Made by a program: the position numbers and the translations under genes. A DNA stretch of 64,000 nt from a candidate division NC10 bacterium CSP1-5 (GTDB lineage Bacteria > Methylomirabilota > Methylomirabilia > Methylomirabilales > CSP1-5), in NCBI GenBank assembly GCA_001443495.1, contig LDXR01000003.1:163087-227086 (forward strand), read 5' to 3'. This document shows positions 45,468 through 54,977 of the stretch, one piece after another. The notes under the pieces are model-generated. The model made no database searches. It had not been told where the DNA came from and saw only the letters and a list, made by a program, of their open reading frames with translations. The first letter of the stretch is position 1, and the number at the start of each line of letters is the position of its first letter.

Positions 45468-45634
45468 GTCGAAGAGTTTCTGTTCGGCACGATCCCTGAT
45501 CCTGCATTTCGATGCGGCCCGGCGCATTGCCTGGCCACGCTCCTCGCGCGTCCGGTCTCTCGTTCTCGATTGCTTGTCCTGGGGCTGCCGATGCGAGAGG
45601 CGACACATGGTGCCGGGCGGGACAAAGGAGCGGC

Positions 45635-46177
45635 ATGAAGGTGCACCGCGGGTGGATGATGTTGGTGCCGGTAAGCCTGTTCATCCTGGGTGTTTTTCTG
45701 GTTATTGTCCAGGGGCGGGGAAGCAAAGCGGCTCCGGAGATCCGGCCGGAGGTGGGATACCTCGCCCCGGACTTTACCCTGCCGAGTCTCGATGGGCAGA
45801 CGGTTCGCCTGTCGGACTTCCGCGGGAAGAAGGCAATACTCCTCAACTTCTGGGCGACCTGGTGCGCTCCGTGTCGCCTGGAAATGCCCACGATAGATAA
45901 GGCCTACCAGGAGTACAAGAGCCGCGGCCTCGAGATCCTGGCGGTCAGTCTTGATGCCGGATCGAATAGTGTCGTGAAGAACTTCATGCAGGAGTTGAAG
46001 CTGGACTTTCCGGTCCTCTTGGATCCCGACATGGAGGTGCTGCGCCTGTACCGGCAGTTCAGCATTCCGGCGACTTTCCTCATCGATAAGCAGGGGATTG
46101 TCCGACACCGGGAGCTGGGCTACCGTGACTGGACCGACCCAGAATCCCGGAGGCTGCTCGAGGCGATTGTGAGGTAG
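45635..46177 (+). CDS. TlpA/ResA-type membrane-anchored thiol-disulfide oxidoreductase
   Basis: 180 residues. The N-terminal membrane anchor is LVPVSLFILGVFLVIVQG, then APDFTLPSLDGQTVRLSDFR and the redox site FWATWCAPCRLEMP, ending in the cis-Pro region SIPATFLIDKQG. It is exported and faces the periplasm, probably keeping cytochrome c or Cu-site thiols reduced. AAAGGAG precedes the ATG. It lies 25 nt before a SCO1 gene, suggesting a role in oxidase copper-centre assembly. Confidence 0.92.
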   Translation: MKVHRGWMMLVPVSLFILGVFLVIVQGRGSKAAPEIRPEVGYLAPDFTLPSLDGQTVRLSDFRGKKAILLNFWATWCAPCRLEMPTIDKAYQEYKSRGLEILAVSLDAGSNSVVKNFMQELKLDFPVLLDPDMEVLRLYRQFSIPATFLIDKQGIVRHRELGYRDWTDPESRRLLEAIVR

Positions 46178-46202
46178 CGAGGTCGAGGACCATCGGAGAC
46201 CT

Positions 46203-46919
46203 ATGATGAAAGACAGGCACCTCATCGAGCGACCAATGCTCGTCGTGCTTCTGCGGGGGCTTCTCATCCTCGTGCTCATCGGGGCGGTGGGTGTCCTCTG
46301 GTTCTGGCAAGGCCCAGCGATCCGATCCTGGTTGAGCGGAAAACGGCCGGGTGAGGCGTTGGACGTTTTCGGGAGTGTGCCTGACTTCTCTTTGATCGAG
46401 CGAAGCGGACGGAAGATGGGACGCTCCGACTTAGCGGGAAGAGTCTGGATCACTAACTTCATTTACACCCACTGCCCCGACACCTGTCCCTTGCAAACTG
46501 CCCAGATGGCCAAGCTTCAGGCGGACTTCGCGGAGGATAAAGATCTCCGACTGGTCTCCATCACCGTGGACCCGGAACGGGACACTGTCTTGGTCCTCTC
46601 CCAGTACGCAAAGCGTTACGGCGCTGATCCCGAGCGATGGTTGTTTCTGACTGGCGAGAAGAGCACGATCTACCGCCTCGCCCTAGAGGGCTTTCGGCTA
46701 AGCATGGTCGATCCGGCGGAGGGAGTCAAGAGTTGGTTTTTCGGGCCCATCACTGTATTGGCGGATCATGGGGAGACGGGAAAGCAGTTTATCCACAGCT
46801 CCCGGTTTGTGCTGGTGGACCGTCAGGCCCGTATCCGCGGCTATTACCAGAGCGCCGAAGAGGACGCGCTTCAGCGTTTGCGTCGCGATGTGCGGATCTT
46901 GCTCCGGGGAGAAAAATGA
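46203..46919 (+). CDS. SCO1/SenC-type copper chaperone
   Basis: 238 residues. An N-terminal membrane helix (LVVLLRGLLILVLIGAVGVL) is followed by the SCO thioredoxin fold with the copper motif HCPDTCPLQTAQMAK, the downstream strand RLVSITVDPERDTV and the conserved His in ADHGETGKQFIHSSRF. It delivers copper to the CuA centre of cytochrome oxidase or acts as a thiol reductant. Two ATGs are adjacent (46203, 46206). Its stop overlaps the next gene's start (ATGA). Confidence 0.93.
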   Translation: MMKDRHLIERPMLVVLLRGLLILVLIGAVGVLWFWQGPAIRSWLSGKRPGEALDVFGSVPDFSLIERSGRKMGRSDLAGRVWITNFIYTHCPDTCPLQTAQMAKLQADFAEDKDLRLVSITVDPERDTVLVLSQYAKRYGADPERWLFLTGEKSTIYRLALEGFRLSMVDPAEGVKSWFFGPITVLADHGETGKQFIHSSRFVLVDRQARIRGYYQSAEEDALQRLRRDVRILLRGEK

Positions 46920-47845
46920 CGACGCGAGGACTGGCGACGACGCTCATGATCGGATTCACCTGGATTCTCTTGAGCAGTGCCAGTGTTTCGGCACCGCCTC
47001 GGTTCAGCCCGGTCGATCAGATCCACCACATTCACGGTCTCGCCGTCGATCCGAACGATCCCGCCATCGTCTACATCGCCACTCACGGGGGTCTCGTCCG
47101 TCTTGTGGACGGGAAGCGCTGGGAATACGTGGGCGAGGGTCGCTCTGACCTGATGGGCTTCACCGTTCATCCATCAGAGCGGGGCGTGATGTACGTCAGC
47201 GGTCACCCCGATCACTCATCCCACCTGCCAAACCCCATCGGCGTGATGGTCAGCCGAGATGGAGGGCAGAGCTGGCAGCCTCTCGCCCTCGCAGGAAAGG
47301 TGGATCTTCACGCGATGACAATCGGGGCCGATGGCAAAACCCTGTACGGATGGAACGTGAGCGGCGCGCCGGGACTCTACCGGATTTCGGTAAGGGAGGG
47401 CACCTGGGCGAGGGTGGATGCGACAGGGCTTCAGGACGTGTTTGGTCTGGCGGCCCATCCGGAGCAATCTGATACGCTACTTTCCGGCACCCGTGATGGA
47501 CTCGTAATGAGCCGGGACGGGGGAAGGACGTGGTCGCCCGTAAGCGGGGCGCTGTCCGGCGCTCCAGTAACGGCGGTGGCCTATCACCCGAAGAACCCAC
47601 GGACCCTCTATGCCTATGCAGCACGGCCGGACCTCGGGCTCATCAGGAGCGAGGACGGCGGAGAGCAGTGGAAGAGCCTCGGTTTCTTCCTCGGCGAGAA
47701 GGATGCCGTGAACGTCTTTGCCATCTCGCCCCATCAGCTCGAGATCATCTACGTTTCCACCTTCACTTCGGATCTTTACCGCTCGGAAGATGGCGGGAAG
47801 CGATGGCAACCTCTGGTGAGGCACGGAAGGCCGACGAGGCGATGA
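46916..47845 (+). CDS. Secreted BNR/Asp-box beta-propeller protein (F510_1955-like)
   Basis: 309 residues. Signal peptide TTLMIGFTWILLSSASVSA. Repeated Asp-box loops are visible: SRDGGQSWQPL, SRDGGRTWSPV, SEDGGEQWKSL and SEDGGKRWQPL, with HHIHGLAVDPNDP at the start, a pattern of sialidase-like or VPS10-type propellers. The ATG overlaps the SCO1 stop by 4 nt, so the two are co-translated; a frame further upstream is inside SCO1. Catalytic function is not shown by sequence, so enzyme names should be avoided. Confidence 0.85.
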   Translation: MTTRGLATTLMIGFTWILLSSASVSAPPRFSPVDQIHHIHGLAVDPNDPAIVYIATHGGLVRLVDGKRWEYVGEGRSDLMGFTVHPSERGVMYVSGHPDHSSHLPNPIGVMVSRDGGQSWQPLALAGKVDLHAMTIGADGKTLYGWNVSGAPGLYRISVREGTWARVDATGLQDVFGLAAHPEQSDTLLSGTRDGLVMSRDGGRTWSPVSGALSGAPVTAVAYHPKNPRTLYAYAARPDLGLIRSEDGGEQWKSLGFFLGEKDAVNVFAISPHQLEIIYVSTFTSDLYRSEDGGKRWQPLVRHGRPTRR

Positions 47846-47895
47846 GAAAGTATCAACCCCGCTGGGCCAGGAGACCTTGGTTGCGGTTTCCCCCT

Positions 47896-48822
47896 TCATG
47901 AAACGGAGGGATCCGGTTGTCGCCCTTCCCGGGAGCGGTGGCGCTCCTCGTCGATGTCGGGTTCCACATGGACCACCATGTCCGCCAGCTCCGGGAACCG
48001 CTCCTTGAGCGAGGCCTCGACCCGGTGGGCGATCTCATGAGCTTTGGCCACGGTGAGCTGGGGGTCGACCAGAATATGCAGGTCCATGTAGATGGCGTCG
48101 GGGAATCCGCGACTGCGGACGGCGTGGCACTCATGGACCCCCTCGACCTCGAGGGCGGCCTGCTCCACGGCGGGTGGGTGCAGACGCGAGGCGTCGGCCA
48201 GGACGTAGAGGCTCTGGCCGATGATCCGAATACCGCTTCGCGCGATCAGGACGACGATGAAGACGGCTGCGGCCAGATCGAGGCCGGGGTATCCGGCCTT
48301 GGCGGCGATGAGGGAGGCGACCACGGCTACAGAAGCGTAGAGGTCGCTTCGCGTGTGCAGGGCATCGGCCACCAGGATCTCGCTCTGGAGGCGTTGGCCG
48401 ACGCGGGTCTCGTACCAGCTCACGAAGACATTCACCCCCATCGTGATAATCATAACCGCGAAGCTCGTGAGGGTGACGTGGGGTGACGTCCCCGCCCGCC
48501 ATCTGCTGAACGCCCCCTGGCCGATCTCGAGGGCGGCCAAGAGGAGGAGAAAGGAGATGCCCAGGGCGGCGAAACTTTCGAATTTTCGGTGCCCGTACGG
48601 ATGGGAGCGATCCGCCGGGAGGACCGCGACGGTTATGGTGATGAGGCCGATGATGTTGGCAGAGCCGTCGAGCAGGGAATGGAAGCCGTCCGCCACCATG
48701 CTGAGGGTCTCGGACCACGACCCGTATCCGAGCTTGAGGGCGGCCACCAACCAGTTGAGGACCAGGGTCGTTGCGAGGACGGTTCGGACCTTGACCGCCC
48801 GTTCCCGGTGGGATATGGACAC
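47896..48822 (-). CDS. Cation diffusion facilitator family transporter
   Basis: 308 residues, six-helix CDF topology. The metal sites HSLLDGSANIIGL (helix II) and DALHTRSDLYASVAVVASLI (helix V) are both intact. A C-terminal cytoplasmic domain follows (AIYMDLHILVDPQLTVAKAH). It exports divalent metals such as Zn2+ or Fe2+; the pattern does not decide which. GTG at 48822 follows GGAGAG; an ATG at 48858 is a longer option. Convergent with the TlpA-SCO1 group, 50 nt away. Confidence 0.92.
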   Translation of the reverse strand: MSISHRERAVKVRTVLATTLVLNWLVAALKLGYGSWSETLSMVADGFHSLLDGSANIIGLITITVAVLPADRSHPYGHRKFESFAALGISFLLLLAALEIGQGAFSRWRAGTSPHVTLTSFAVMIITMGVNVFVSWYETRVGQRLQSEILVADALHTRSDLYASVAVVASLIAAKAGYPGLDLAAAVFIVVLIARSGIRIIGQSLYVLADASRLHPPAVEQAALEVEGVHECHAVRSRGFPDAIYMDLHILVDPQLTVAKAHEIAHRVEASLKERFPELADMVVHVEPDIDEERHRSREGRQPDPSVS

Positions 48823-49010
48823 TGCCTCTCTCCTTGCTTGGGGGCCAAGCCGCTCCATGGCACCTACCTCACACACTGCCGGACAAGGTCTACCATCACG
48901 GGCCGTGCCCTGCATTCTATTATAGAAGCCGGCCGTCTCCCAAGCCACTCCGGGGATGGGCATCTCTTGTTGCTATTCTTGGCAGGCACAGGGGACACGT
49001 TCGGAGCGCT

Positions 49011-52000
49011 TCAGGCGGCGGGCAGGGCACCGGTTCCGCCTTGGCGGGTTTGGCGCTCGACTTGGTCTCCTGCTGGGCCCTCCAGGGGCAGGATCACGGT
49101 AAAAGTGCTTCCCTGGCCAGGCCCGCCCGATTCGCCCTGGATGGTCCCGCCGTGTAGCTCGACCAGTTTTTTCGTCAAGGCAAGTCCGAGGCCGGTCCCC
49201 TGGTGCTTTCGGGTCAGCGAGGCGTCAAGCTGGGTGAACGGCCGGAAGAGCTTGGGCAGATCTTCGGTCTTGATGCCGATGCCCGTGTCGGTCACGGAGA
49301 TTTGCACGAGATCGCCGTGGTCCAACGTCTCAGGGTTTGCATCCACTTCGTCCATCCGATCCCGTTGACCTTGGACCTTGGACTTTGGACGCGAGACGCG
49401 TCTGGCGGAGAGGCTGACCTTTCCGCCAGTGGGAGTGAACTTGATCGCGTTGGAGAGGAGGTGGTCGAGGATCTGCCGGATTCTCGCCGCGTCGGCCACA
49501 AGGGTTCGGGGAGCAGACTCGATGTTGAGTTGAAGTTCGATCCCCTTCGCCGCAGCCTGGGGGCGAATGCCTTCGCAGGACGTCTTGAGAGCTTGGGCCA
49601 GGTGGAGAGGGTCGAGGTCGAGGGCGGAGCTGCCGGCCTCGACCTTGGCGAGGTCTAGGACGCCGTTGATCAGAGCCAAGAGGTGCCTGGCGCTGGTGAG
49701 GACGCGGCTCACGTACTGACGTTGCTTCTCGTTCAAAGCGCCGAACTGCTGGTCCTCGAGGAGTTCGGAAAAGCCGATGATGGGGTTGAGCGGAGTCCGC
49801 AGCTCGTGGGACATGGTGGCGAGGAACTGGGACTTGGCGCGGGAGGCCTCCTCGGCCCGATAGAGCGCCTGCCGGAGCGCGACATTGGTCCGTTGAAGCT
49901 CCAGGGTCCGGGCCTCGACCGTGGCCTCGAGCTCAAGGGCGGCCAGTCGAACCTCCTGGTACAGGCCGGCGTTCTCGATGGCAGTGCCGATCTGGTTGCC
50001 GATCGCGGTGAGGAGATCGATCTCCGCCGGGGCGAATCGACGTTGGCCATGGCTCAAGACGCTCATGACGCCCACGATCTTCTCACGGGAGCGGATAGGG
50101 ATACTGGCGACGGAGCGGACCCCATCTTTCTGGGCCATTTGATTGAGTTCCGGATGCTGCTGCAGGTCCTCCACAAGGAAGGCCTCCCCGCTCTCGAAGA
50201 CCTTCCCTGCGACCCCCTCTCCCAGCCTGAAGTGCCGCATGCGGCTGACATACCCTTCACTCATCCCCCGGTGGGCGGCCAGGGTTAAGAACCCCTCCCG
50301 TTCGTTCCAGAGGCGGATGTTGCCCGCTTCGACCTCGACCGCCCTGAGCGCCGCATCGAGTGAGGCCTCGAGGATGTCTTGCAGGTGAAGGGACCGGTTC
50401 ACCGTTTGGGCGACCTGATTCAAAGCCGTGAGACGGCGATTCGTCGATTCCACGTCCTCGAAGAGGCGGGCGTTCTCGATGGCGGTGGCGGCCTGATCGG
50501 CGAAGGCCTGGAGCAGGTCCACTTCCTGCCTCTGAAAACTGCGACGATCCTTCCCGAAGACGTTGAGGACGCCGATGATCTTCCCGTGGTAGCGCAGGGG
50601 GACGGCGAGAAAGGCCGCGACTCCATGCGTCAGGGCAGCCTGCTTGTGTTCGGGGAGGTAGGTCTTATCCTCCCGCAAGTCCGGGACCGAGATGGGTTGA
50701 CCGTCTCGGGCGACAAGGCCGGCGAGGCTTTCCCCTACCCTGAGCGAGGGCTTGAGCATAACGTGGTGGGCGAGGCCGTACCGCCCCGCCACCGTCAGCC
50801 GATCACCCTCCAGGAGTCTGAAGCCGGCCCCTTCGACCCCGAAAAGTTTCGCCGCCTCCTCGGCAATGCTGCTGAGGAGTTCGTGCACGTGGAGTGTCCC
50901 GGTGATCTTGGCGCCCGTTCGGATCAGCCCCTCAAGCCGCTCGGTCTTCTCGAACGCCTGACCGTACAGGTTGGCATTCTCGATGGCGATGGCGGCCTGG
51001 GCGGCGAAGAGCTGGAGCAGCTCCATCGTGGCCGGCTCGAGGGGGCGGCGGCTATGTTTCCGATCGGCGCCCATCACGCCGATGGCGCGACCCTGGACAA
51101 CCAGGGGGACGTTGGCGAAGACGCGGGATCGAAAGGCCTCTATCCGGTCGTAGGGTGGCTTGAGGCGGAACTCCTCGGGCACCGAGCCTTGGCCATCCCA
51201 GAAGATGGCCTGCTTGGTGAGATAAGCGTGGGCTATCGCCCCTCCCTCTGGCCCGACCGGTACCCGGATCGCGTCGAGCGGCTCGGTGATCCCAATGCTC
51301 GCGACCGCCTGCAGCCACTGCCCCTCGGGGTCTGCGAGGAGGATATTGACGCGATCCAGCGCGAAGACAGTCTTGGCGGTCTCCAGGAGGGAGTTCAATC
51401 GCTCCGTGAGCCCGAGGGACTCTTGCATCTCGAGGCTCGCGCGGTAGAGTGCCTGCCGCATCTCCTCAATGCGCTTGTGGTCGGTGATATCCACCATGAT
51501 ACCGCGCAGCTTCACCGCCCGATCATCCTCGACCGCCACCGTGACCAGATCCCTCAGCCACACGATGCGGCCGTCGGCCGCCATCATCCGATACTCAAAC
51601 TGGTGTCCCCTCCCCTCTGCGGTCGCATTGACGCAAAACTCGACAGCCCATTCTCGATCATCGGGATGGATATGGTCCTGCCAAAAGGTCGGCTCCGCAA
51701 GCCAGCGCTCGAGGGGGTAACCGAGGACTTTCTCGGCTTGTTTGCTCACGAAGGTGAACTGGAAGGTCCGGGCGTCCGCCTCCCACACGATCCCTTCGAC
51801 AGAGTTCACAAGCGCGGCATAGTTTTCCCGCGATTGTCTCAGGGCCTCCTCCGCCTGCTTGCGCTCGGTGATGTCCTCGATCATCGCCAGCCCCGAGAGA
51901 GGCTTTCCGGCCTCATCTCGGATGACGGAAGCGGTCAGGCTGATCCAAAGAATCTCCCCGTTCTTCTTGATGTAGCGTTTCTCGAGCCGGAAATAGGGTA

Positions 52001-53141
52001 TCTGTCCGCTGAAGACCTTCGCGGAGAGGTGTAGGTCCTTCTCGACGTCCTCCGGATGGGTGATATCGACGAAGCTCCGTCCGGCCAGTTCCAGCGCTGA
52101 GTAACCGACTATCCGGCAGAGGGCGTCATTTACCGCTACAAATCGGTAGTCCAGGCCGATGATCGCCATCCCGACAGGCCCCTCCTCAAAGATCTTCCTG
52201 AACCGCTCTTCGCTTTCGCGAAAGACCTCCTCCGCCCGCTTCCGCTCGGTGATTTCCCTCTGCAATGCGTCATTGGACCGCGAAAGTTCCTCGGCACTTT
52301 TTTCTGCGCGTGCGATCAAGTCATACATGCTGATTAGCAAGCCCGTTAGGACACAGATGTAGCTCAGCTGTTTCACGACGTGGGCCGCATCAAACATCGG
52401 ATCAAAGAGCTGAGAGGAGAGCGACATAAACATGGCCTGGCCCATGAGGCCGGCGATGAGCGAGAGGACCACCCAGTGTTCGAACGCGTCTTGCTTCCAG
52501 TCCCCCTTGCGGAGGTAGCCGATAAGGGCGAGGAGGAAGAAGGTGGCGGCGAGGAACTCCTGCGGCCGACCAAAGACCAGTTCAGGATAGTAGGCCCGCG
52601 GAAGGGGGTAGAAGGCAAAGAAGGCAAAAATACTGAGGGTCAAGAGACCCACGGCCCCATACAGAGCCTTCTCGCTAATCCGCCCGGCGGCTCCCCGGTG
52701 TTCCCTCGTACGCCACGCCCACCAGCTCAGGAACATGAGAACGGCCAGAAAGACGCGCGAGGCGTTCCAGGTCCAGGGAATAAGCGAGGGGGGTGGAGAA
52801 GGCCACAGCTGATCAAACCACTGGCTGGTCACGAGGGCGTGGTAGCCGTCGAGCAGTGCCGTCCCGAGGAACCCGGTCCCAAGAAACAGGAACGTGTCGC
52901 TTTGCTTCGTGTAGAAGCGCAGGAGCGCCACCATCCCGACCATGAGTGCCAAGAGGGTGGCAATGGCCTCCATGATGGTGTGGAGCTCTCTGCTGCCCTG
53001 CCAGGTGGGCCCACGCAGCACCACGGAGCCCACACAGAGCGCGATCGAGACCCCCATGTAGATCCCCGTACGCCTGTTGGTCTTGTCACGCATCTCGGTG
53101 GGCGCCCTCTGTGTGGGGCCAGCCGTGCGGTGGTGCTCCAT
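49011..53141 (-). CDS. Large multi-sensor hybrid-less histidine kinase (MASE3-PAS2-GAF3)
   Basis: 1376 residues. About 25-285: seven or eight membrane helices of MASE3 type (DTFLFLGTGFLGTALLDGYH). About 310-560: two PAS domains, the first with GPVGMAIIGLDYRFVAVNDA. About 565-1075: three GAF domains. About 1100-1165: HisKA with the phospho-His in SHELRTPLNPIIGF. About 1210-1355: HATPase with GTGLGLALTKKLVELHGG. No receiver. An extra stretch of about 30 residues splits the HATPase between KVSLSARR and LVQISVTDTGIGI, and part of it is written by a TTGGACC heptamer repeat. Paired with the response-regulator genes just upstream. Signal unknown. Confidence 0.9.
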   Translation of the reverse strand: MEHHRTAGPTQRAPTEMRDKTNRRTGIYMGVSIALCVGSVVLRGPTWQGSRELHTIMEAIATLLALMVGMVALLRFYTKQSDTFLFLGTGFLGTALLDGYHALVTSQWFDQLWPSPPPSLIPWTWNASRVFLAVLMFLSWWAWRTREHRGAAGRISEKALYGAVGLLTLSIFAFFAFYPLPRAYYPELVFGRPQEFLAATFFLLALIGYLRKGDWKQDAFEHWVVLSLIAGLMGQAMFMSLSSQLFDPMFDAAHVVKQLSYICVLTGLLISMYDLIARAEKSAEELSRSNDALQREITERKRAEEVFRESEERFRKIFEEGPVGMAIIGLDYRFVAVNDALCRIVGYSALELAGRSFVDITHPEDVEKDLHLSAKVFSGQIPYFRLEKRYIKKNGEILWISLTASVIRDEAGKPLSGLAMIEDITERKQAEEALRQSRENYAALVNSVEGIVWEADARTFQFTFVSKQAEKVLGYPLERWLAEPTFWQDHIHPDDREWAVEFCVNATAEGRGHQFEYRMMAADGRIVWLRDLVTVAVEDDRAVKLRGIMVDITDHKRIEEMRQALYRASLEMQESLGLTERLNSLLETAKTVFALDRVNILLADPEGQWLQAVASIGITEPLDAIRVPVGPEGGAIAHAYLTKQAIFWDGQGSVPEEFRLKPPYDRIEAFRSRVFANVPLVVQGRAIGVMGADRKHSRRPLEPATMELLQLFAAQAAIAIENANLYGQAFEKTERLEGLIRTGAKITGTLHVHELLSSIAEEAAKLFGVEGAGFRLLEGDRLTVAGRYGLAHHVMLKPSLRVGESLAGLVARDGQPISVPDLREDKTYLPEHKQAALTHGVAAFLAVPLRYHGKIIGVLNVFGKDRRSFQRQEVDLLQAFADQAATAIENARLFEDVESTNRRLTALNQVAQTVNRSLHLQDILEASLDAALRAVEVEAGNIRLWNEREGFLTLAAHRGMSEGYVSRMRHFRLGEGVAGKVFESGEAFLVEDLQQHPELNQMAQKDGVRSVASIPIRSREKIVGVMSVLSHGQRRFAPAEIDLLTAIGNQIGTAIENAGLYQEVRLAALELEATVEARTLELQRTNVALRQALYRAEEASRAKSQFLATMSHELRTPLNPIIGFSELLEDQQFGALNEKQRQYVSRVLTSARHLLALINGVLDLAKVEAGSSALDLDPLHLAQALKTSCEGIRPQAAAKGIELQLNIESAPRTLVADAARIRQILDHLLSNAIKFTPTGGKVSLSARRVSRPKSKVQGQRDRMDEVDANPETLDHGDLVQISVTDTGIGIKTEDLPKLFRPFTQLDASLTRKHQGTGLGLALTKKLVELHGGTIQGESGGPGQGSTFTVILPLEGPAGDQVERQTRQGGTGALPAA
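49365..49391. repeat. TTGGACC-type heptamer array inside the histidine kinase gene
   Basis: TTGACC, TTGGACC, TTGGACT, TTGGACG in tandem, in frame with the kinase and translating to part of an extra loop (SRPKSKVQGQ) in the ATPase domain. Same family as 39270-39354. Confidence 0.85.
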
Positions 53142-53170
53142 TCACGACGGTTATGTGGAGATGGAGGCCT

Positions 53171-53923
53171 TCATGATCTTGCCTCCGACGCTTGGCCCGC
53201 CGCGAGGTGGTTGAGGAAGCGTCGATACTCCACGAGATCGATATCGTGGGCAAAGCGAATGAGATGGATACCATGGCGGAATCGGTTGCCGGAGACCGGC
53301 TGGGGATCGTGCCAGATAACCCGGGCCTCCGCGGACAGCGATCCTTCCGGGAACTGGAGCTGGAGGTGGATGGCGCTGCCGCGCGCGACGATTTCAGGCA
53401 GAAGCAACAACAGACCGGTCAAGCTGATGTTAGCCGTGCGGCCAACAATCTCTCGGGAGGGATGCGAGCCCTCACGGATGACGCACCGGACGAGGATCTC
53501 GGCCGCGAGCCGGACCCGACGTTCGCGGCGAGGGGCCCGGGACTGCCGCTCGGCTGTCTCTGCGGCCAGCCTCACCACGCGGAGCAGGCTCTCGGCCCGA
53601 AAGGGCTTCGGCAAAAAGAACTCGGCCCCGGCACGGAAGACCCTTTCGGCGTACTTCAGATCCGCGGAGGCCGTCATGCCGACCACGGGGATATCCCCGA
53701 GGACCGGATCCTGTTTCAGCCGCTCGCACGTACCAACGCCATCGAGGCCAGGCATCATCATGTCCAAGAGAATGATGGCGGGGTGTGCATCCCGGGCCGT
53801 CTCGATCCCGGTTGGGCCATCGAAGGCCGCCAGGACTTTGAACCCGGTGCGGCTCAGGGTCGAGGCGACCAGCTCGCACAGCGCGTGATCGTCATCGATG
53901 ATCAGGATCGGGCGTGTTCGCAT
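53171..53923 (-). CDS. Response regulator with C-terminal PilZ-like domain
   Basis: 250 residues. The receiver (1-120) has the acidic pocket LIIDDDH, phospho-Asp54 in IILLDMMMPG and the Lys in FLPKPF. The second half (about 130-240) has RRERRVRLAAEILVRC followed by the PilZ-style NISLTGLLLL and a beta-rich end, fitting a c-di-GMP-binding PilZ fold, although the RxxxR and D/NxSxxG motifs should be confirmed. It is 29 nt upstream of the large kinase gene on the same strand, so it is the probable partner. Confidence 0.82.
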   Translation of the reverse strand: MRTRPILIIDDDHALCELVASTLSRTGFKVLAAFDGPTGIETARDAHPAIILLDMMMPGLDGVGTCERLKQDPVLGDIPVVGMTASADLKYAERVFRAGAEFFLPKPFRAESLLRVVRLAAETAERQSRAPRRERRVRLAAEILVRCVIREGSHPSREIVGRTANISLTGLLLLLPEIVARGSAIHLQLQFPEGSLSAEARVIWHDPQPVSGNRFRHGIHLIRFAHDIDLVEYRRFLNHLAAGQASEARS

Positions 53924-54029
53924 GGCTCCCCCTGCTTCGAATCAATCCCCGGCTCCGGCAACACCCGTGTGAAACCTCCGGGTCCCCGTTGGGTTGACCG
54001 TCTGCTGCTCCGTCTGCGACGGGTTGGCT

Positions 54030-54950
54030 TTACCTCCGAAGCATTCTCCTGGCGCTCTCCAAGAAGGCTTCTGGCTCGATCGGTTTTGACATGTAGGCCG
54101 CCCCGATCCCTCTTGCCTGCTCTGCATATCCAGCCGCTTTGAAGGTGCTCAGGAGGATAATCGGGACCCCGGCAGTCTTGGGATCTGCCTTGATCCGTGT
54201 CGCCATGGCGAGCCCATCGACGTCGGGAAGCATGATGTCGGCAATGATGAGGTGGGGCTGCCACTTCTCGGAGAACTCGAGGCCCTCCCGTCCGCTCTTG
54301 GCTTCGAGGACCACGTGTCCCGCGCGCTTGAAGAGAGAGGCCAGGAACTGCCGGTAGTGTGCATTGTCCTCGACGACCAGGACCCGACAGGCCTCGGGTC
54401 CCTGGGGTCCCTTGCGCTCATCGGGTTTCTCCCACACGACGTCCTTCCTGGTGACCTCGGCAAACTGGCCGCAGTTTGGACAGGCCAGGCGGAGTCTCCC
54501 CTCCTGCGGGAGTGAGTCCCCAACCGGGAAGAGGGCCTTGCACCCGCGACAGGTGAATATCGGTAGCTCACCGCGCGTCTTCGCGCGCTCCTCGAGTCCC
54601 TGGACCACTTCCTCGAGGAGCCGTTCCCGGGGAAAGGGCTTTCGGAGGAAGCCGTCGGCCCCTAACCGACGACCGACGGCTATATCCTGGTCGCTGTGAA
54701 ACTCCCCGGACATCATGATGACCGCAACGGTGTCGCGGATCGACTTGTATGTCTGGCACGCCCCGTAGCCTGACACCCCCCCGGGAAGATTTACATCCTG
54801 CACGACCAGGTCGAATGGCTCGCGGGTGAAGGCGCGGACCCCGTCCTGGCCGGTATGGACCGTCGTGACGTTGTATCCTTCCCCTTCGAGGATTTCCCGA
54901 ACCATCCGGCTGAGTTCGGTATCGTCATCAACCACTAGGATCTTGGCCAT
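54030..54950 (-). CDS. Double-receiver protein with intervening zinc ribbon (REC-Zn-REC)
   Basis: 306 residues. Receiver 1 (about 1-120): ILVVDDDTEL, Asp52 in LVVQDVNLPG, Lys104 in FLRKPF. A zinc ribbon follows with Cys134, Cys137, Cys157 and Cys160 (FTCRGCKALF ... LACPNCGQ). Receiver 2 (about 187-306): VLVVEDNAHYR, Asp238 in LIIADIMLPDVDG, and the Lys in YMSKPIEP. No output domain. The metal-binding insert between two receivers is unusual. It is 106 nt upstream of the REC-PilZ gene and likely part of the same system. Confidence 0.88.
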   Translation of the reverse strand: MAKILVVDDDTELSRMVREILEGEGYNVTTVHTGQDGVRAFTREPFDLVVQDVNLPGGVSGYGACQTYKSIRDTVAVIMMSGEFHSDQDIAVGRRLGADGFLRKPFPRERLLEEVVQGLEERAKTRGELPIFTCRGCKALFPVGDSLPQEGRLRLACPNCGQFAEVTRKDVVWEKPDERKGPQGPEACRVLVVEDNAHYRQFLASLFKRAGHVVLEAKSGREGLEFSEKWQPHLIIADIMLPDVDGLAMATRIKADPKTAGVPIILLSTFKAAGYAEQARGIGAAYMSKPIEPEAFLESARRMLRR

Positions 54951-54977
54951 TTCTCCTCCTCTTGCCTCCTCCGCACC

